DNA from: CAYQJL01 sp964573295
Lineage (GTDB): Bacteria; Eisenbacteria; RBG-16-71-46; CAIMUX01; WJJG01
Length of the DNA stretch: 64,000 nucleotides
Direction: 5' to 3'
Assembly (NCBI GenBank): GCA_964573295.1
Contig: CAZNJE010000019.1
Coordinates: 10,758-74,757 of the forward strand
Under the pieces are notes generated by a model. It saw only the letters and a list, made by a program, of their open reading frames with translations. It was not told the origin of the DNA and made no database searches. Shown here in pieces: positions 1-8,967 of the stretch (positions are counted from its first letter, which is position 1; each line of letters begins with the position of its first letter). Both the position numbers and the translations under genes were made by a program.

Positions 1-1
1 C

Positions 2-919
2 AACCTGATCGTCATCCCCGATGGGGGAGGGCAGACGAGGCACTATCGGATTCCGCTCCTCCCGCTCGCTTCCCTGATCGCCGCCGGTGTTCTCCTGGCC
101 GGCTTTCTGGTTGGCTCGGGCTACGCCTTCTACGAGGCGTACCAGGCACGTTCCAGCCTGGTCGTGGTCGAGATGGAGAACCAGACGCTGCGCGCCGAGC
201 TTCTGCAGCTCGGCGGACAAATTGCCCGTCTGAGCGGGCAGGTCAACGACCACATTCACATCGCCAACCAGTCGCGATTGCTGGCCGGGTTGCCGCCCTA
301 CGGTCGCGAGGTGGCCCAGCTCGGAGTGGGCGGTACGCCACGGGCGGCTGAAGCGCGAGCGAGCGGCGGGCTCACCGACGGTCTCGCCCGGACCGTGGAT
401 GTCTATCACGAGCGCCTCGAGCAGTTCGACCGCCAGCTCCAGTTCCAAGAGCAGAGCTTGCTCGAAGTACGCGAACTCCTTGAAGCGAAGCGCGATGAAC
501 TCGATCACATCCCCACGATCAATCCCGTTCGCGGACCCCACTACATCAGCAGCGGATTCGGCATGCGCCGCGACCCATTCACGGGCCGGCCACGCCATCA
601 CAATGGGCTGGACCTATGTGCTGCGCGCGGGACTCCCATTGTCGCCACCGCTAACGGCAAGGTCGTCTTCGCCGGCAAGAACGGAGGCTTCGGCCGGACC
701 ATCGAAATCGATCACGGGAACGGCTACGTTACCATCTACGGTCATTCGGATAAGCTCCTCGTAGCGGAAGGCGATGTGGTGCGCCGTGGTGACCGGATCG
801 GCCTGGTCGGCGACTCGGGACGTTCCACGGGCGTGCATCTGCATTACGAGATCCGGCAGAACGATACTGCCATCAACCCCCGGCGCTACCTACTCGATAG
901 CGATACCCGCATCGGCTAG
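2..919 (+). CDS. M23 (LytM) family peptidase, 5' partial
   Basis: The frame is open from base 2, so the true start lies before the window. The visible N-terminus has a short basic stretch, one hydrophobic membrane segment (about bases 50-130), and then a periplasmic region with coiled-coil character (bases 160-520). The C-terminal half is a LytM/M23 zinc metallopeptidase domain. It has HHNGLD (bases 596-613), the YGH turn near base 740 and the HLH zinc-ligand motif at 836-844. This family cleaves peptidoglycan cross-links or stem peptides, and coiled-coil versions often work in cell division or elongation. The gene is followed closely by a DUF523 gene and an amidase gene, which supports a wall-remodelling role. 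The substrate bond cannot be read from the sequence. Confidence 0.9.
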   Translation, partial: NLIVIPDGGGQTRHYRIPLLPLASLIAAGVLLAGFLVGSGYAFYEAYQARSSLVVVEMENQTLRAELLQLGGQIARLSGQVNDHIHIANQSRLLAGLPPYGREVAQLGVGGTPRAAEARASGGLTDGLARTVDVYHERLEQFDRQLQFQEQSLLEVRELLEAKRDELDHIPTINPVRGPHYISSGFGMRRDPFTGRPRHHNGLDLCAARGTPIVATANGKVVFAGKNGGFGRTIEIDHGNGYVTIYGHSDKLLVAEGDVVRRGDRIGLVGDSGRSTGVHLHYEIRQNDTAINPRRYLLDSDTRIG

Positions 920-955
920 GCCGCTCCCCGCCAGATAGCGCCGGCGGAGGCCTGC

Positions 956-1390
956 ATGACACGACCCCGAGCTATCAGCGCCTGCTTGTGTGGTCTCGCT
1001 TGCCGGTATGACGGGACCACCCTGCCGAGCGACCGGCGTCCCAAGCTCGATGCGGGCGAGTGTCTGATTCCCATCTGTCCCGAGCAGCTCGGCGGCTTGC
1101 CCACCCCGCGTCCCCCGGCCACTTTCCGAGGTGGCGATGGGGGGGATCTGCTCGACGGCAGGGCGAGACTCATCAACGCCGAGGGGCGGGATGTTTCCTC
1201 GGCGTTTCTGCGCGGCGCCGAGGAGACGTTGTTCCTGTGCTTGAGTCTGGGGGTGGACGAGGTACTCTTGAAAGCGAACAGCCCTTCCTGCGGGGTCTCT
1301 CGGGTTCACGACCAGGGAGGTCTACGCGCCGGACAGGGTGTGACGGCGGCTTTGCTCTCCCGCCACGGACTGCGCGTGCGGGAATGGTAG
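956..1390 (+). CDS. DUF523 family protein
   Basis: This 144-residue cytoplasmic protein has the DUF523 pattern: SACLCGLACRYDG near the N-terminus, then PICPEQLGGLPTPRPP, then KANSPSCG. The conserved cysteines in these motifs suggest metal or Fe-S binding, but no biochemical role is established for the family. A GGAGG sits 5 nt before the ATG, which fixes the start. It lies 36 nt after the M23 gene on the same strand and is probably co-transcribed with it. Confidence 0.88.
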   Translation: MTRPRAISACLCGLACRYDGTTLPSDRRPKLDAGECLIPICPEQLGGLPTPRPPATFRGGDGGDLLDGRARLINAEGRDVSSAFLRGAEETLFLCLSLGVDEVLLKANSPSCGVSRVHDQGGLRAGQGVTAALLSRHGLRVREW

Positions 1391-1460
1391 GGGATGGCAG
1401 GGGATGCTACGGGTGGAATTGATTCGGTCCCGAGTCGATCAGCGGCGCCGGGAGCGGTGC

Positions 1461-2684
1461 ATGCCCGGCTGGGTCGGAGCGCAGGCAACCCGAAGGTGGG
1501 CGTCCAGAACCGATACGGACCGGACGGCTGCGTTTGGGGTCCGCAAGACCCGAGCGATGGCGTTTGCTGTGCTGGGCCTGGCCTGGCTCGCGGGCTCGAT
1601 CACCGCGCATGCCGATTCGGCGCAGCTTTTGCGTATTCGCACCGCCGCCTGGGAGGATCGCTACCGGGTGGTGATGGATCTCGACCGTCCTTGCGACTAC
1701 GAGCACAAGACCTACGTCGCACCCCATCGCGTGGCCATCAACTTGATCGGCGCCACCGCACCGGGCCTTGATCTGCCGGCCGTCGACGATCCATTGCTCC
1801 ATCGCATCCGATTCAATGCGCTCTCCGGGCCGAAGGCCCAGGTGGTGCTCGATCTGAGCGCCGGCTACGACTACCGGACCTTCACCGTCCCGGCCACGGC
1901 CGAGAAGCCGTTTCGCGTGGTGTGCGATGTGCTTCGCGCATCACCGGTCGACGACCAGCCGCCGGACCGGTCCTGGACGGTCATTATCGATCCCGGGCAT
2001 GGGGGCTACGACCCCGGCGCCGTCGAGAAGAGCCTCAGGCTCACGGAGAAGGAGATCGTCCTGGACGTTTCGCGGCGCCTCATGGAAGAGCTGAGCCGAG
2101 CACCCAACGTGGAGGTGCACCTGACCCGCTCCGGGGACCAGCCCGTGAAGCTGAGCGAACGCATCGCGGTGGCCCATGAGGTGGGGGCGGACATCTTCGT
2201 CAGCATCCACGTCAATGGGTGCGCGCACCGGTCGGCCCGAGGGGCCGAGGTCTTCTACCTTTCCCTACAGGGGGCCACCAGCGCGGCCTCACGGGAACTC
2301 GAGGCCCTGGAGAATTCGGCCGAGACGATCGAGGCCGACCCTCATCTGGGGGATATCGCCGGGCTGCCGTTTGCCGTCGACCTGATCCAGACCGACACGC
2401 TTCTTCGCAGCAGCTTGCTGGCCGAGGTCATCCTGGATGCCTTGGGTGTGAGCCGGCTGGCGGCGACCCGCGGCGTCAAGCAGGCCAACTTCGCTGTCTT
2501 GCGCTCCTGCCGTGTCCCGTCGGCTCTCGTGGAGCTGGGTTTCATCACCAACCCCGAGGATGCCCGGCAGCTTGCCTCGTCTGCTCACCGTCAGGCCTTG
2601 GCCGAAACGATCGCCCGCGGGCTTCTTCTCTACCGCCACGACTACGCCCGGCAGGTTGGAACTCTTTCCGAGATTGGACGTTAG
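1461..2684 (+). CDS. N-acetylmuramoyl-L-alanine amidase with AMIN domain
   Basis: This is an exported zinc amidase that removes stem peptides from peptidoglycan. An arginine-rich n-region is followed by a hydrophobic signal core starting MAFAVLGLAWLAG and ending near AHADS. Next comes an AMIN-type beta domain (about residues 35-135) and an Amidase_3 domain (about 160-395). The zinc and catalytic signatures are present: DPGHGGYDPGAV, the Glu in EKEIVLDV, SIHVNG, and the Glu of VELGFITNP. The open frame extends upstream, but the ATG at 1461 has GGGAG 6 nt before it. An ATG at 1557 would leave only the signal peptide core and is an alternative. AMIN domains usually target amidases to the septum. 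Confidence 0.88.
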   Translation: MPGWVGAQATRRWASRTDTDRTAAFGVRKTRAMAFAVLGLAWLAGSITAHADSAQLLRIRTAAWEDRYRVVMDLDRPCDYEHKTYVAPHRVAINLIGATAPGLDLPAVDDPLLHRIRFNALSGPKAQVVLDLSAGYDYRTFTVPATAEKPFRVVCDVLRASPVDDQPPDRSWTVIIDPGHGGYDPGAVEKSLRLTEKEIVLDVSRRLMEELSRAPNVEVHLTRSGDQPVKLSERIAVAHEVGADIFVSIHVNGCAHRSARGAEVFYLSLQGATSAASRELEALENSAETIEADPHLGDIAGLPFAVDLIQTDTLLRSSLLAEVILDALGVSRLAATRGVKQANFAVLRSCRVPSALVELGFITNPEDARQLASSAHRQALAETIARGLLLYRHDYARQVGTLSEIGR

Positions 2685-2841
2685 CGATTCGCTCCCCCAT
2701 CTCGTCCACGCCTCCATCACCCCGGCGGGACCGCTGTGAGGGCGGGTTTCCCGTCAAGACTACGCCGCATACGGTCGATAGGAGGACTGGGACGGATATG
2801 TCCAAGAACAACAATACTATCGCGTGACGAGGAGGATTTGG

Positions 2842-3288
2842 ATGCAGGACAGCAACGGCTTCGGCGCCGAAGAGATGGCGATGCTTCTGTCGCTGTTCGC
2901 CCAGTCGAGTGGCGAATACCTGGTCCAGTTTCGAGAGGCGCTCGAGAAGGTTGCCGCAGGGGCGGACGATGAGCCCACGCGCGAGATCCTGCAGCGATCG
3001 GTTCACAGCCTCAAGGGAGCCGCACTCCAGCTGGGGATTGTGCACATTGGGCACCTGGCGCAGGCGATCGAGGGGGTGGCCAAGGCCTTGCGCGACGCAC
3101 CGCAGCGTCTCGAGTCGGGCGAGAGCGAACTGCTGAGTCTGAGCGCGGATCGCTTGGAGGCCTATATTGCCGACCTGCCCGAGGGGGGCAACTCGGCCGA
3201 GCCGCCGGCGGACTTGATCCAACGCCTGGAGGCGGTATCCGACCTGCTGGCAGCAGAAGGAGGCGCCGAGGCCGCGGAGCAATCCTGA
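2842..3288 (+). CDS. Hpt (histidine phosphotransfer) domain protein
   Basis: The protein has 148 residues and is a single helical bundle with the Hpt motif HSLKGAALQLG; the His is the predicted phospho-acceptor. It would relay phosphate between a hybrid kinase and a response regulator. The frame opens at a GTG (2824), but GGAGG at 2831-2835 is 6 nt before the ATG at 2842, so I use that start. No kinase or receiver gene lies in the window. The gene sits directly before an HDOD protein and the motA-motB pair, so a link to motility or taxis signalling is plausible but not shown. Confidence 0.88.
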   Translation: MQDSNGFGAEEMAMLLSLFAQSSGEYLVQFREALEKVAAGADDEPTREILQRSVHSLKGAALQLGIVHIGHLAQAIEGVAKALRDAPQRLESGESELLSLSADRLEAYIADLPEGGNSAEPPADLIQRLEAVSDLLAAEGGAEAAEQS

Positions 3289-3348
3289 GCCGTTGCCGCA
3301 TCACGACCAGTCGGCCGCCCGGGAGGCCGCCGACCCGGGAGGTAGTGC

Positions 3349-4188
3349 ATGTTCCGTGAGGAACTCGATCGCATTGACTCGGTGCCCATGCTGCCCGCGA
3401 TGGTGTCGCGCGTGCTGGGCATGATGGACGATCCGAACGTCACCGCGTATCAGCTGGCCGACGTCGTCAGCAAGGATCAGAGCCTGGTCACCTCGATCCT
3501 GCGCATCGTCAATTCCTCCTACTACGGATTCCACTGGCGGATTTCCTCGATCAGTCAGGCGGTCGTATTGCTGGGATTTCGCACGATTCGCAATCTCGTC
3601 CTGGCGACATCGGTGATCAACACGTTCGGGGCCCAGTCCGAGGAAAGCCTCTTCGATCGGCGCGTGCACTGGAAGCATTCGATTGCCTGCGCCACCGGCG
3701 CGGCGCTGCTGGCACGCACCTGGCGCTGCTGCAGTCCGGAAGACGCGTTCCTGGCCGGTCTGGTGCACGACGTGGGCCGGGTCATCATGGACCAGTTGGC
3801 GCCGCAGGAGTTCGCCACGGCCCTGAAGCGCGCCCGCGATGAGCACGTGACTTTGTTCGAGGCCGAGCAAGAGGTCTTCCACATCACCCATGCCGAGATC
3901 GGGCGGCACATCGCGCTCAAGTGGAGCTTCCCCGACCAGGTGGCGGCGGCGATTGCGTACCACCACGCTCCGGCGGGGGCCAAGAAGTGGACACACCTGT
4001 CGGCAGTTGTACACACAGCCGACATGATGGCCCGTTCGGCGAATCTGGCGGTGGGCCCGTGGCCTGCCGTGTATGAACCGGACGCACTGGACGCCCTGGG
4101 CCAGGTCGAGGAGGGCATCGAAGCGCTTACGCAGGCGTTTGCCGAAGAGTTCGAGAAGAGCAACTTCATGGATGAGCTGGTGGCATAG
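3349..4188 (+). CDS. HDOD domain signalling protein
   Basis: The 279-residue protein is almost entirely one HDOD domain. It begins with the family opening LPAMVSRVLGMMDDPN and continues with SKDQSLVTSILRIVNSSYYG and HDVGRVIMDQ. HDOD proteins are relatives of HD phosphohydrolases that usually lack full catalysis and act in signalling. This one has an HD pair in LVHDVG, so residual metal binding is possible. GGAGG lies 6 nt before the ATG. It is sandwiched between the Hpt gene and motA, in one probable transcription unit. Confidence 0.88.
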   Translation: MFREELDRIDSVPMLPAMVSRVLGMMDDPNVTAYQLADVVSKDQSLVTSILRIVNSSYYGFHWRISSISQAVVLLGFRTIRNLVLATSVINTFGAQSEESLFDRRVHWKHSIACATGAALLARTWRCCSPEDAFLAGLVHDVGRVIMDQLAPQEFATALKRARDEHVTLFEAEQEVFHITHAEIGRHIALKWSFPDQVAAAIAYHHAPAGAKKWTHLSAVVHTADMMARSANLAVGPWPAVYEPDALDALGQVEEGIEALTQAFAEEFEKSNFMDELVA

Positions 4189-4211
4189 GGAGCGCTCGGG
4201 AGAGATCGGGT

Positions 4212-4994
4212 ATGGATCTGGCAACCCTCATTGGTCTGGTCCTGGGCATGATCTGCATCGTGGGGGCGATTGCCGTTGGGCCTGCGCCGGTGGCATTCCT
4301 GAATGTCCCGTCGGTCCTGATCGTCATTGGTGGCACGCTGGCGGCCACCATGGTCCGCTTCCCGCTGCCCGTCGTGATCGGCTCGAGCAAGGTGGCGGCC
4401 AACGCCTTCACGAACAAGGTCGATACGCCGTTTGCCCTGATCCGCAAGATTGTCGAGCTGGCCGAGAAATCCCGGCGTGACTCGCTACTCTCGCTCGAAA
4501 ACGTCCAGATCGAGGATGCCTTCTTGAAGAAGGGGATCCAGCTCTGCGTCGACGGCACCGAGCCCGAGGTGTTGCGCGACACGCTGCGCACCGAAATGGA
4601 CGGGATCATTGAACGCCACCAGCAGGGCCAGCGCATCTTCAAGGGCATCGGCAGTGCCGCTCCCGCCTTCGGGATGATCGGGACGCTGGTCGGTCTCGTC
4701 AACATGCTCATCGCCATGGATGATCCCAGTGCCATCGGGCCGCAGATGGCCGTGGCGCTTCTGACGACGATGTACGGCGCGGTGATCGCGAACCTGGTGG
4801 CGCTGCCGATCGCCGACAAGCTTGCCGAGCGATCGAAGACCGAGCTGCAGAACAAGGAAATCGTCATTCAGGGCATCATGGGGATTCTGGCGGCGAACCA
4901 CCCGCGTGTCGTCGAAACGCGGCTCGTCTCTTATCTGTCGCCGAAGGCCCGGACCGAGGTCTCGGCGGTGAAGGAGAAGAAGGCGGCAGCGTAG
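4212..4994 (+). CDS. motA: Flagellar motor stator protein MotA
   Basis: The 260-residue membrane protein has the MotA layout. Two N-terminal membrane segments (about residues 1-55) are followed by a long charged cytoplasmic loop containing RRDSLLSLE. Two C-terminal membrane segments follow, with GMIGTLVGLVNML and LLTTMYGAVIANLVALPIADK. MotA and MotB form the ion-driven stator. It is followed by motB after a 139-nt gap that is mostly a 20-nt tandem array. TolQ/ExbB proteins are relatives, but the loop and the paired MotB make MotA the better call. Confidence 0.9.
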   Translation: MDLATLIGLVLGMICIVGAIAVGPAPVAFLNVPSVLIVIGGTLAATMVRFPLPVVIGSSKVAANAFTNKVDTPFALIRKIVELAEKSRRDSLLSLENVQIEDAFLKKGIQLCVDGTEPEVLRDTLRTEMDGIIERHQQGQRIFKGIGSAAPAFGMIGTLVGLVNMLIAMDDPSAIGPQMAVALLTTMYGAVIANLVALPIADKLAERSKTELQNKEIVIQGIMGILAANHPRVVETRLVSYLSPKARTEVSAVKEKKAAA

Positions 4995-5000
4995 AAGAGA

Positions 5001-5100
5001 GTAGCTGGCTGCGCGGAGCAGATGAGGGCGGCGCAGGGCAGAATCTGGCCGTGCAGAGCAATTGCTGGCTGCGCTGAGTAGTAGCTGGCTATGCTGAGCA
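5001..5100. repeat. Tandem array, 20-nt unit x5, degenerate
   Basis: Five head-to-tail 20-nt units run exactly from 5001 to 5100. The consensus is close to gtagctggctgcgctgagca. Units differ at several positions, so this is an old array. It fills the motA-motB spacer and is not in a reading frame. Confidence 0.85.
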
Positions 5101-5133
5101 GCCGAAGGCCGCCTGGCAGATACGGAGAACTCG

Positions 5134-5910
5134 ATGACCGAGGAAGGATTCGCCCAAGAAGAGATGGCCGAGGAGCCATCGGGCGAAGGAGATGGCAACA
5201 AAGCAACCGAAGAGGAAGACGAGGGAGCACCCCTCTGGATGGTGACCTTCGCCGACCTCATGTCGTTGCTGCTCTGCTTCTTCGTGCTCATCGTCTCCTT
5301 CTCGAGCATGGACGTGATCCGCTATCGCAGTCTCGTGGGCTCGTTGCGTAGCGCGTTCGGTTCGCAGAACGCCATCCAGTCTCGCGCGATCCAGAGCCAG
5401 ATCACGGCGATCAGCCTGGGTTCGAACATGCCCGGCAACCAATCGCTGAGCTGGGACGAGCTGGAAAACGATCTCGTGACGGCGGTGGAAGAGGAAGGCC
5501 TGACCGGTGAGGCGACCCTCCATCGCACGGACAAGGGCATCGTCCTGCGCGTGCGCGGTACGGTGATGTTCGAGCCCGGAGGCACCCGGATCCTCCATGA
5601 GTCGCTGCCCTTGCTCGAGAAGGTGGCCTACATCGCGCGTGCCTTTCCCCGGACCATCTATGTCGAGGGCCACACCGACAACATCCCCCTGCGGTCGGAG
5701 ACCTATCCGTCGAACTGGGAACTCTCCAGCAACCGGGCCAGCGCGGTCGTTCGTTACCTGACCGAAGTCCAACACATCGCCCCCGAGAAGATGGTGGCCT
5801 CGGGGTTCGCGCACACGGTTCCGATCACGACGAACACCACCGCCGCCGGCCGCGCGCAGAATCGGCGCGTCGAGTTCGTCTTCTCCGGCCGGCCCGGGGA
5901 CACCAGCTAA
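5134..5910 (+). CDS. motB: Flagellar motor stator protein MotB
   Basis: This 258-residue protein has an acidic cytoplasmic N-terminus and one membrane segment, with the ion-binding aspartate at residue 41 (TFADLMSLLLCFFV). A linker and an OmpA-like peptidoglycan-binding domain follow (about residues 140-250). The domain shows VEGHTDNIPL, NWELSSNRA and NRRVEFVFS. It pairs with the upstream MotA as stator. GGAG sits 6 nt before the ATG. No other flagellar genes are in the window, so whether it drives a flagellum or another motor is unknown. Confidence 0.9.
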   Translation: MTEEGFAQEEMAEEPSGEGDGNKATEEEDEGAPLWMVTFADLMSLLLCFFVLIVSFSSMDVIRYRSLVGSLRSAFGSQNAIQSRAIQSQITAISLGSNMPGNQSLSWDELENDLVTAVEEEGLTGEATLHRTDKGIVLRVRGTVMFEPGGTRILHESLPLLEKVAYIARAFPRTIYVEGHTDNIPLRSETYPSNWELSSNRASAVVRYLTEVQHIAPEKMVASGFAHTVPITTNTTAAGRAQNRRVEFVFSGRPGDTS

Positions 5911-5955
5911 CCCGTTCACCGCCACCTGGCTCGGCCACAACCCGCCAGGTCCGGC

Positions 5956-6053
5956 TATGCCCCGCCCGCTCGCGCCCGGCGATGCCCCGCCCGGTCGTGC
6001 CTGGCGATGCCCGCCCGGTCGCGCCCGGCGATGCCCGCCCGCTCGCGCCTGGC
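5956..6053. repeat. Tandem array, 24/25-nt unit x4
   Basis: Four units (two of 25 nt, two of 24 nt) built on gatgcccgcccggtcgcgcc lie between motB and the lamin-tail gene. Unit length changes within the array, so it cannot be a maintained reading frame. Confidence 0.85.
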
Positions 6054-6105
6054 ACCGAAACGGCTATTGCCCTCCTTCGAACCCACCAGCGAAAGGAGGA
6101 GGGAG

Positions 6106-7812
6106 ATGCGATTGTCTGCCCGGATGGCCCTGGCTGGGGTCGTCCTGTTCACGATGCCGGGGGTGACGGCGGGTGCGGCCGGCGACCTGGTCATCAACGA
6201 GATTCTGTATGATCCAGAAGGCCCCGACGGGGAAGGGGAGTTCGTCGAGCTTCACAACCCAACCGTCCGCGCGGTTTCGCTGGCGGGCGTGGCGCTCGAG
6301 GCCGGCAACGGGGATCAGCCCGGAGACTGGCGCGTGCAGTGGACCGGCGCTTCCGGCGAGGTGCTGGCGGCTGGAGGCTACTACGTGGTGGCCGGTGCCG
6401 CCGCGCCAGTGCCGGCCGACGCCCGGGTGCGCCTGAGCCTTCAGAACGGCCCCGACGCCGCGCGACTCGTCCGCGGGAACCAGGTGCTGGATTGTGTCGG
6501 TTGGGGGCAGCTGCTGCACGCGGAGTTCTTCGAACGCGAGCCGACCAGTGATGCCCCCGCCGGCTTCTGTCTCGCCCGCCTGCCCGACGGCTCGGACACC
6601 GACTCGAACTACCACGACTTCCTGGCCCGTCCCTGGGCCACCCCCGGGGGCACGAACACCCCGGCATTCGGCATTCAGGTGAGGGAGGTAGTGATCGAGC
6701 CCCCGCTGATCGAGGCGGGGGAGAGGGCCGCGCTGGAGGTTCAAGTCCGCAACATCGGTGCCGGACCGCTCGAGCCGCTGGAGATCCAGCTTGAGTTCCT
6801 CTCCGCCGGCCTTCGCTTCGGCGAGGTCGAGGTGCCCTCTGGTGAGCTCGAGCATGGGGTGACCGGTCTGTATCAGGTTCCCGTGACCGACTCCGCCGGA
6901 GAGTGGTCGGGCCGGATCAGCGTAGATGTGTCTTGCCGCGGCGAGGTGGCTCGGACCCTCACATTGCCGCTACGCGTGGGCCGGGGGAGCGTCGTTATCT
7001 CCGAGATCCTCTACGATCCGCGCGAGGACGAGGGCGAGTGGGTCGAGCTGGCGAACCTATCGGACGACACGATCCCGCTGGACGGCTGGACCCTGCGGGA
7101 TGCTTCGGGCACCGAAATCATGCTCCATGGGCCGCGCCTGGATCCCGGGATGCGTGTGGTCGTGACGCAAGACGGTGCGGCCTTCATGACAGCCTGGCCA
7201 CAGGTGGGTGCGCGGATGCTGGCTTCCTACTCGGGGAGCTGGCCGAGCCTGAACAATCGGGAGGACCGCGATCGAGGGTATGCCGATGCGCTGTTGCTCG
7301 CCGATGGGGAGGGTCAACCCTCGGATTATGTGACCTATCGCCCCAGCGAGTTCGACGGGGACGGCATCTCCTTGGAACGTTGGATTGACGGTGGCCGGCT
7401 GGTCTCGCCGAAGGTCTTCATTCCCTGCCCCGAGCCCGAAGGCGCCACGCCGGGCGAGGTCTCGCGCTCGGTGGAGGAGACGATGGGCGAGGGGCACTGG
7501 CTCGGACCCACACCGAATCCCTTCTACCCCGGGCGCGATGGCGGATCCGCCCTCTGCTGCCTGTCGATTCCGGCTCCGGTGGCTTCACCGGCCCGCCTGA
7601 CCGCCGATGTGTTCGACTTGGCTGGTCGGCGCTGCTGTTCCCTGACCGCGGGGGCGCGCTTGTCCCAGCCGGCTGTTTTGGGGTGGGATGGGTGTGATGC
7701 CGAGCGTCGGCCGCTGCCGACCGGCCTCTACATCTGGCGCATCGCCCTGCAGGAGGATGGCGCCGCGGCCCCGTGGCACGCGAACCGCTGCGTCACCCTG
7801 ATCCGGGACTGA
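6106..7812 (+). CDS. Secreted protein with two lamin-tail domains and FlgD-like C-terminus
   Basis: The protein has 568 residues. A GGAGGAGGGAG run directly precedes the ATG at 6106, and a signal peptide (MRLSARMALAGVVLF to TAGA) follows. Lamin-tail domain 1 begins GDLVINEILYDPEG. A CARDB-like Ig region follows (about residues 190-290). Lamin-tail domain 2 begins VVISEILYDPREDEGEWVEL. The last 75 residues form a FlgD-like beta domain with VFDLAGRR and PTGLYIWRIAL. Lamin-tail domains in bacteria are found on exported proteins, often with nucleases or matrix proteins; no enzyme domain is visible here. It heads a tight run with two predicted outer-membrane proteins. Confidence 0.82.
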   Translation: MRLSARMALAGVVLFTMPGVTAGAAGDLVINEILYDPEGPDGEGEFVELHNPTVRAVSLAGVALEAGNGDQPGDWRVQWTGASGEVLAAGGYYVVAGAAAPVPADARVRLSLQNGPDAARLVRGNQVLDCVGWGQLLHAEFFEREPTSDAPAGFCLARLPDGSDTDSNYHDFLARPWATPGGTNTPAFGIQVREVVIEPPLIEAGERAALEVQVRNIGAGPLEPLEIQLEFLSAGLRFGEVEVPSGELEHGVTGLYQVPVTDSAGEWSGRISVDVSCRGEVARTLTLPLRVGRGSVVISEILYDPREDEGEWVELANLSDDTIPLDGWTLRDASGTEIMLHGPRLDPGMRVVVTQDGAAFMTAWPQVGARMLASYSGSWPSLNNREDRDRGYADALLLADGEGQPSDYVTYRPSEFDGDGISLERWIDGGRLVSPKVFIPCPEPEGATPGEVSRSVEETMGEGHWLGPTPNPFYPGRDGGSALCCLSIPAPVASPARLTADVFDLAGRRCCSLTAGARLSQPAVLGWDGCDAERRPLPTGLYIWRIALQEDGAAAPWHANRCVTLIRD

Positions 7813-7815
7813 TCC

Positions 7816-8967
7816 ATGGACGACCGTGTCCGCCTATGGGTACAGGCTACGGATCCTGTGCGGCGTTGCGCGGTGCGGCGCGTGCGGGTGCTGGCAGCCT
7901 CGTGTGCGGTGCGGCGCGTGCGGGTGCTGGCAGCCTCGTGTGCGGTGCGGCGCGTGCGGGTGCTGGCAGCCTTGTGTGCGGTGCGGCGCGTGCGGGTGCT
8001 CGCAAGGCCGGGTGCAGGGCGGCTGGCTGGGGTTTGCCTGAGCGTGCTGGTAGCCCTTCTCACGCCCCACCCGGGCCGCGCCGCGCATGAGTGGCGTGGC
8101 TACTGGGCGGCGCCGGCCACGCTGGAGACGATCGCCGAACGCGCCACGCCGGGCCCGGCGCTGGAATTGGCCCACCGCCAACCCTTCGGCTTGGCAGCGC
8201 TTGCCTTTGCCAAGGTGCGCTGGCGTTTGCCGCGCGGCTGGGGGGAAGTCCACGCTGGCACGCTGCGGGGGCCGAGTTACACGGAGTGGCACGCCGGCCT
8301 GGGGAGAGCCTTCCAATGCGGCCCGGCAACGCTCTTCGCCGGGGGCCGCGTCTTCGGTTTGCAGGCGGGGAACCGGGACCTGTCCTGGGAACCGGCGGGA
8401 ACCGCGCTGGCGAGGATCAGGATCGGGACGTCAGCCGGGGGGCAGTTTTGGGGCGAGGGGGGCGTCGTGGACGCGGGCGCGCGGGATCCGTTGCGACTGC
8501 CCGCGGTGTTCGTGGGTCGCGCCGGCTGGGGAAGCGGGAGCGGCATGCTGGTTCTCGAACGCTGCGCCGTCTATGGGGCCGGAGAGGAGACGACAGTCTA
8601 CCTGGCGTGGGAGGTTGTCGGCGTGAAGGCGGCGCACGGGCTTCGTTGGAGCACGGGCGAGGCCCTCTTGGAACTGCGGTTTCGCTCGGGGCTTTGTGAC
8701 GTCGAACTCGGTGGCTGTTGGCACCCGGAGCTGGGCTGGACGCCGCGCTTCGGGCTGGCGATCGGAGAAGGACGCCGGCGGGTGGATAGACGTGCGGGTA
8801 GGCCGTCGAGTAGGCGCCCGGGCAGGCGCCCGGGCAGGCGCCCGGGCAGGCGTGCGATCGGGCGTGCGAGCAGGCTTGCGCGCAAGCTTCCTCCTCGCAG
8901 CGCGTCGGGCGAACCCCGGTCACCCCAAGGAGCTGGAGCGGGGCGCGCTCCAGAGGGAGGCCAGTGA
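7816..8967 (+). CDS. Predicted outer-membrane beta-barrel protein with repeat-extended N- and C-termini
   Basis: The 383-residue frame starts 3 nt after the previous stop and ends in a 1-nt overlap with the next gene. Residues about 19-64 are a 12-residue repeat (RRVRVLAASCAV type) made by a 36-nt DNA array. A signal-like hydrophobic stretch (LAGVCLSVLVALLTP) follows. Residues 95-315 look like amphipathic barrel strands with alternating glycine and aromatic residues, such as GLGRAFQCGPATLFAGGRVF. The C-terminus is a second repeat tract (RRPG type) and low-complexity tail. I do not recognise the family. Ribosome binding is weak at 7816, and the true start could lie within or after the first array. 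Confidence 0.55.
   Translation: MDDRVRLWVQATDPVRRCAVRRVRVLAASCAVRRVRVLAASCAVRRVRVLAALCAVRRVRVLARPGAGRLAGVCLSVLVALLTPHPGRAAHEWRGYWAAPATLETIAERATPGPALELAHRQPFGLAALAFAKVRWRLPRGWGEVHAGTLRGPSYTEWHAGLGRAFQCGPATLFAGGRVFGLQAGNRDLSWEPAGTALARIRIGTSAGGQFWGEGGVVDAGARDPLRLPAVFVGRAGWGSGSGMLVLERCAVYGAGEETTVYLAWEVVGVKAAHGLRWSTGEALLELRFRSGLCDVELGGCWHPELGWTPRFGLAIGEGRRRVDRRAGRPSSRRPGRRPGRRPGRRAIGRASRLARKLPPRSASGEPRSPQGAGAGRAPEGGQ
7870..8008. repeat. Tandem array, 36-nt unit x3.9, in frame
   Basis: Near-perfect 36-nt units starting at 7870, 7906, 7942 and 7978 encode a 12-residue repeat just before the signal-like segment of the barrel protein. Confidence 0.92.
8811..8882. repeat. Tandem array, 12-nt unit, in frame
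   Basis: Units of aggcgcccgggc, decaying towards the 3' side, encode an arginine/glycine/proline repeat at the C-terminal tail of the 7816-8967 protein. Confidence 0.85.
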
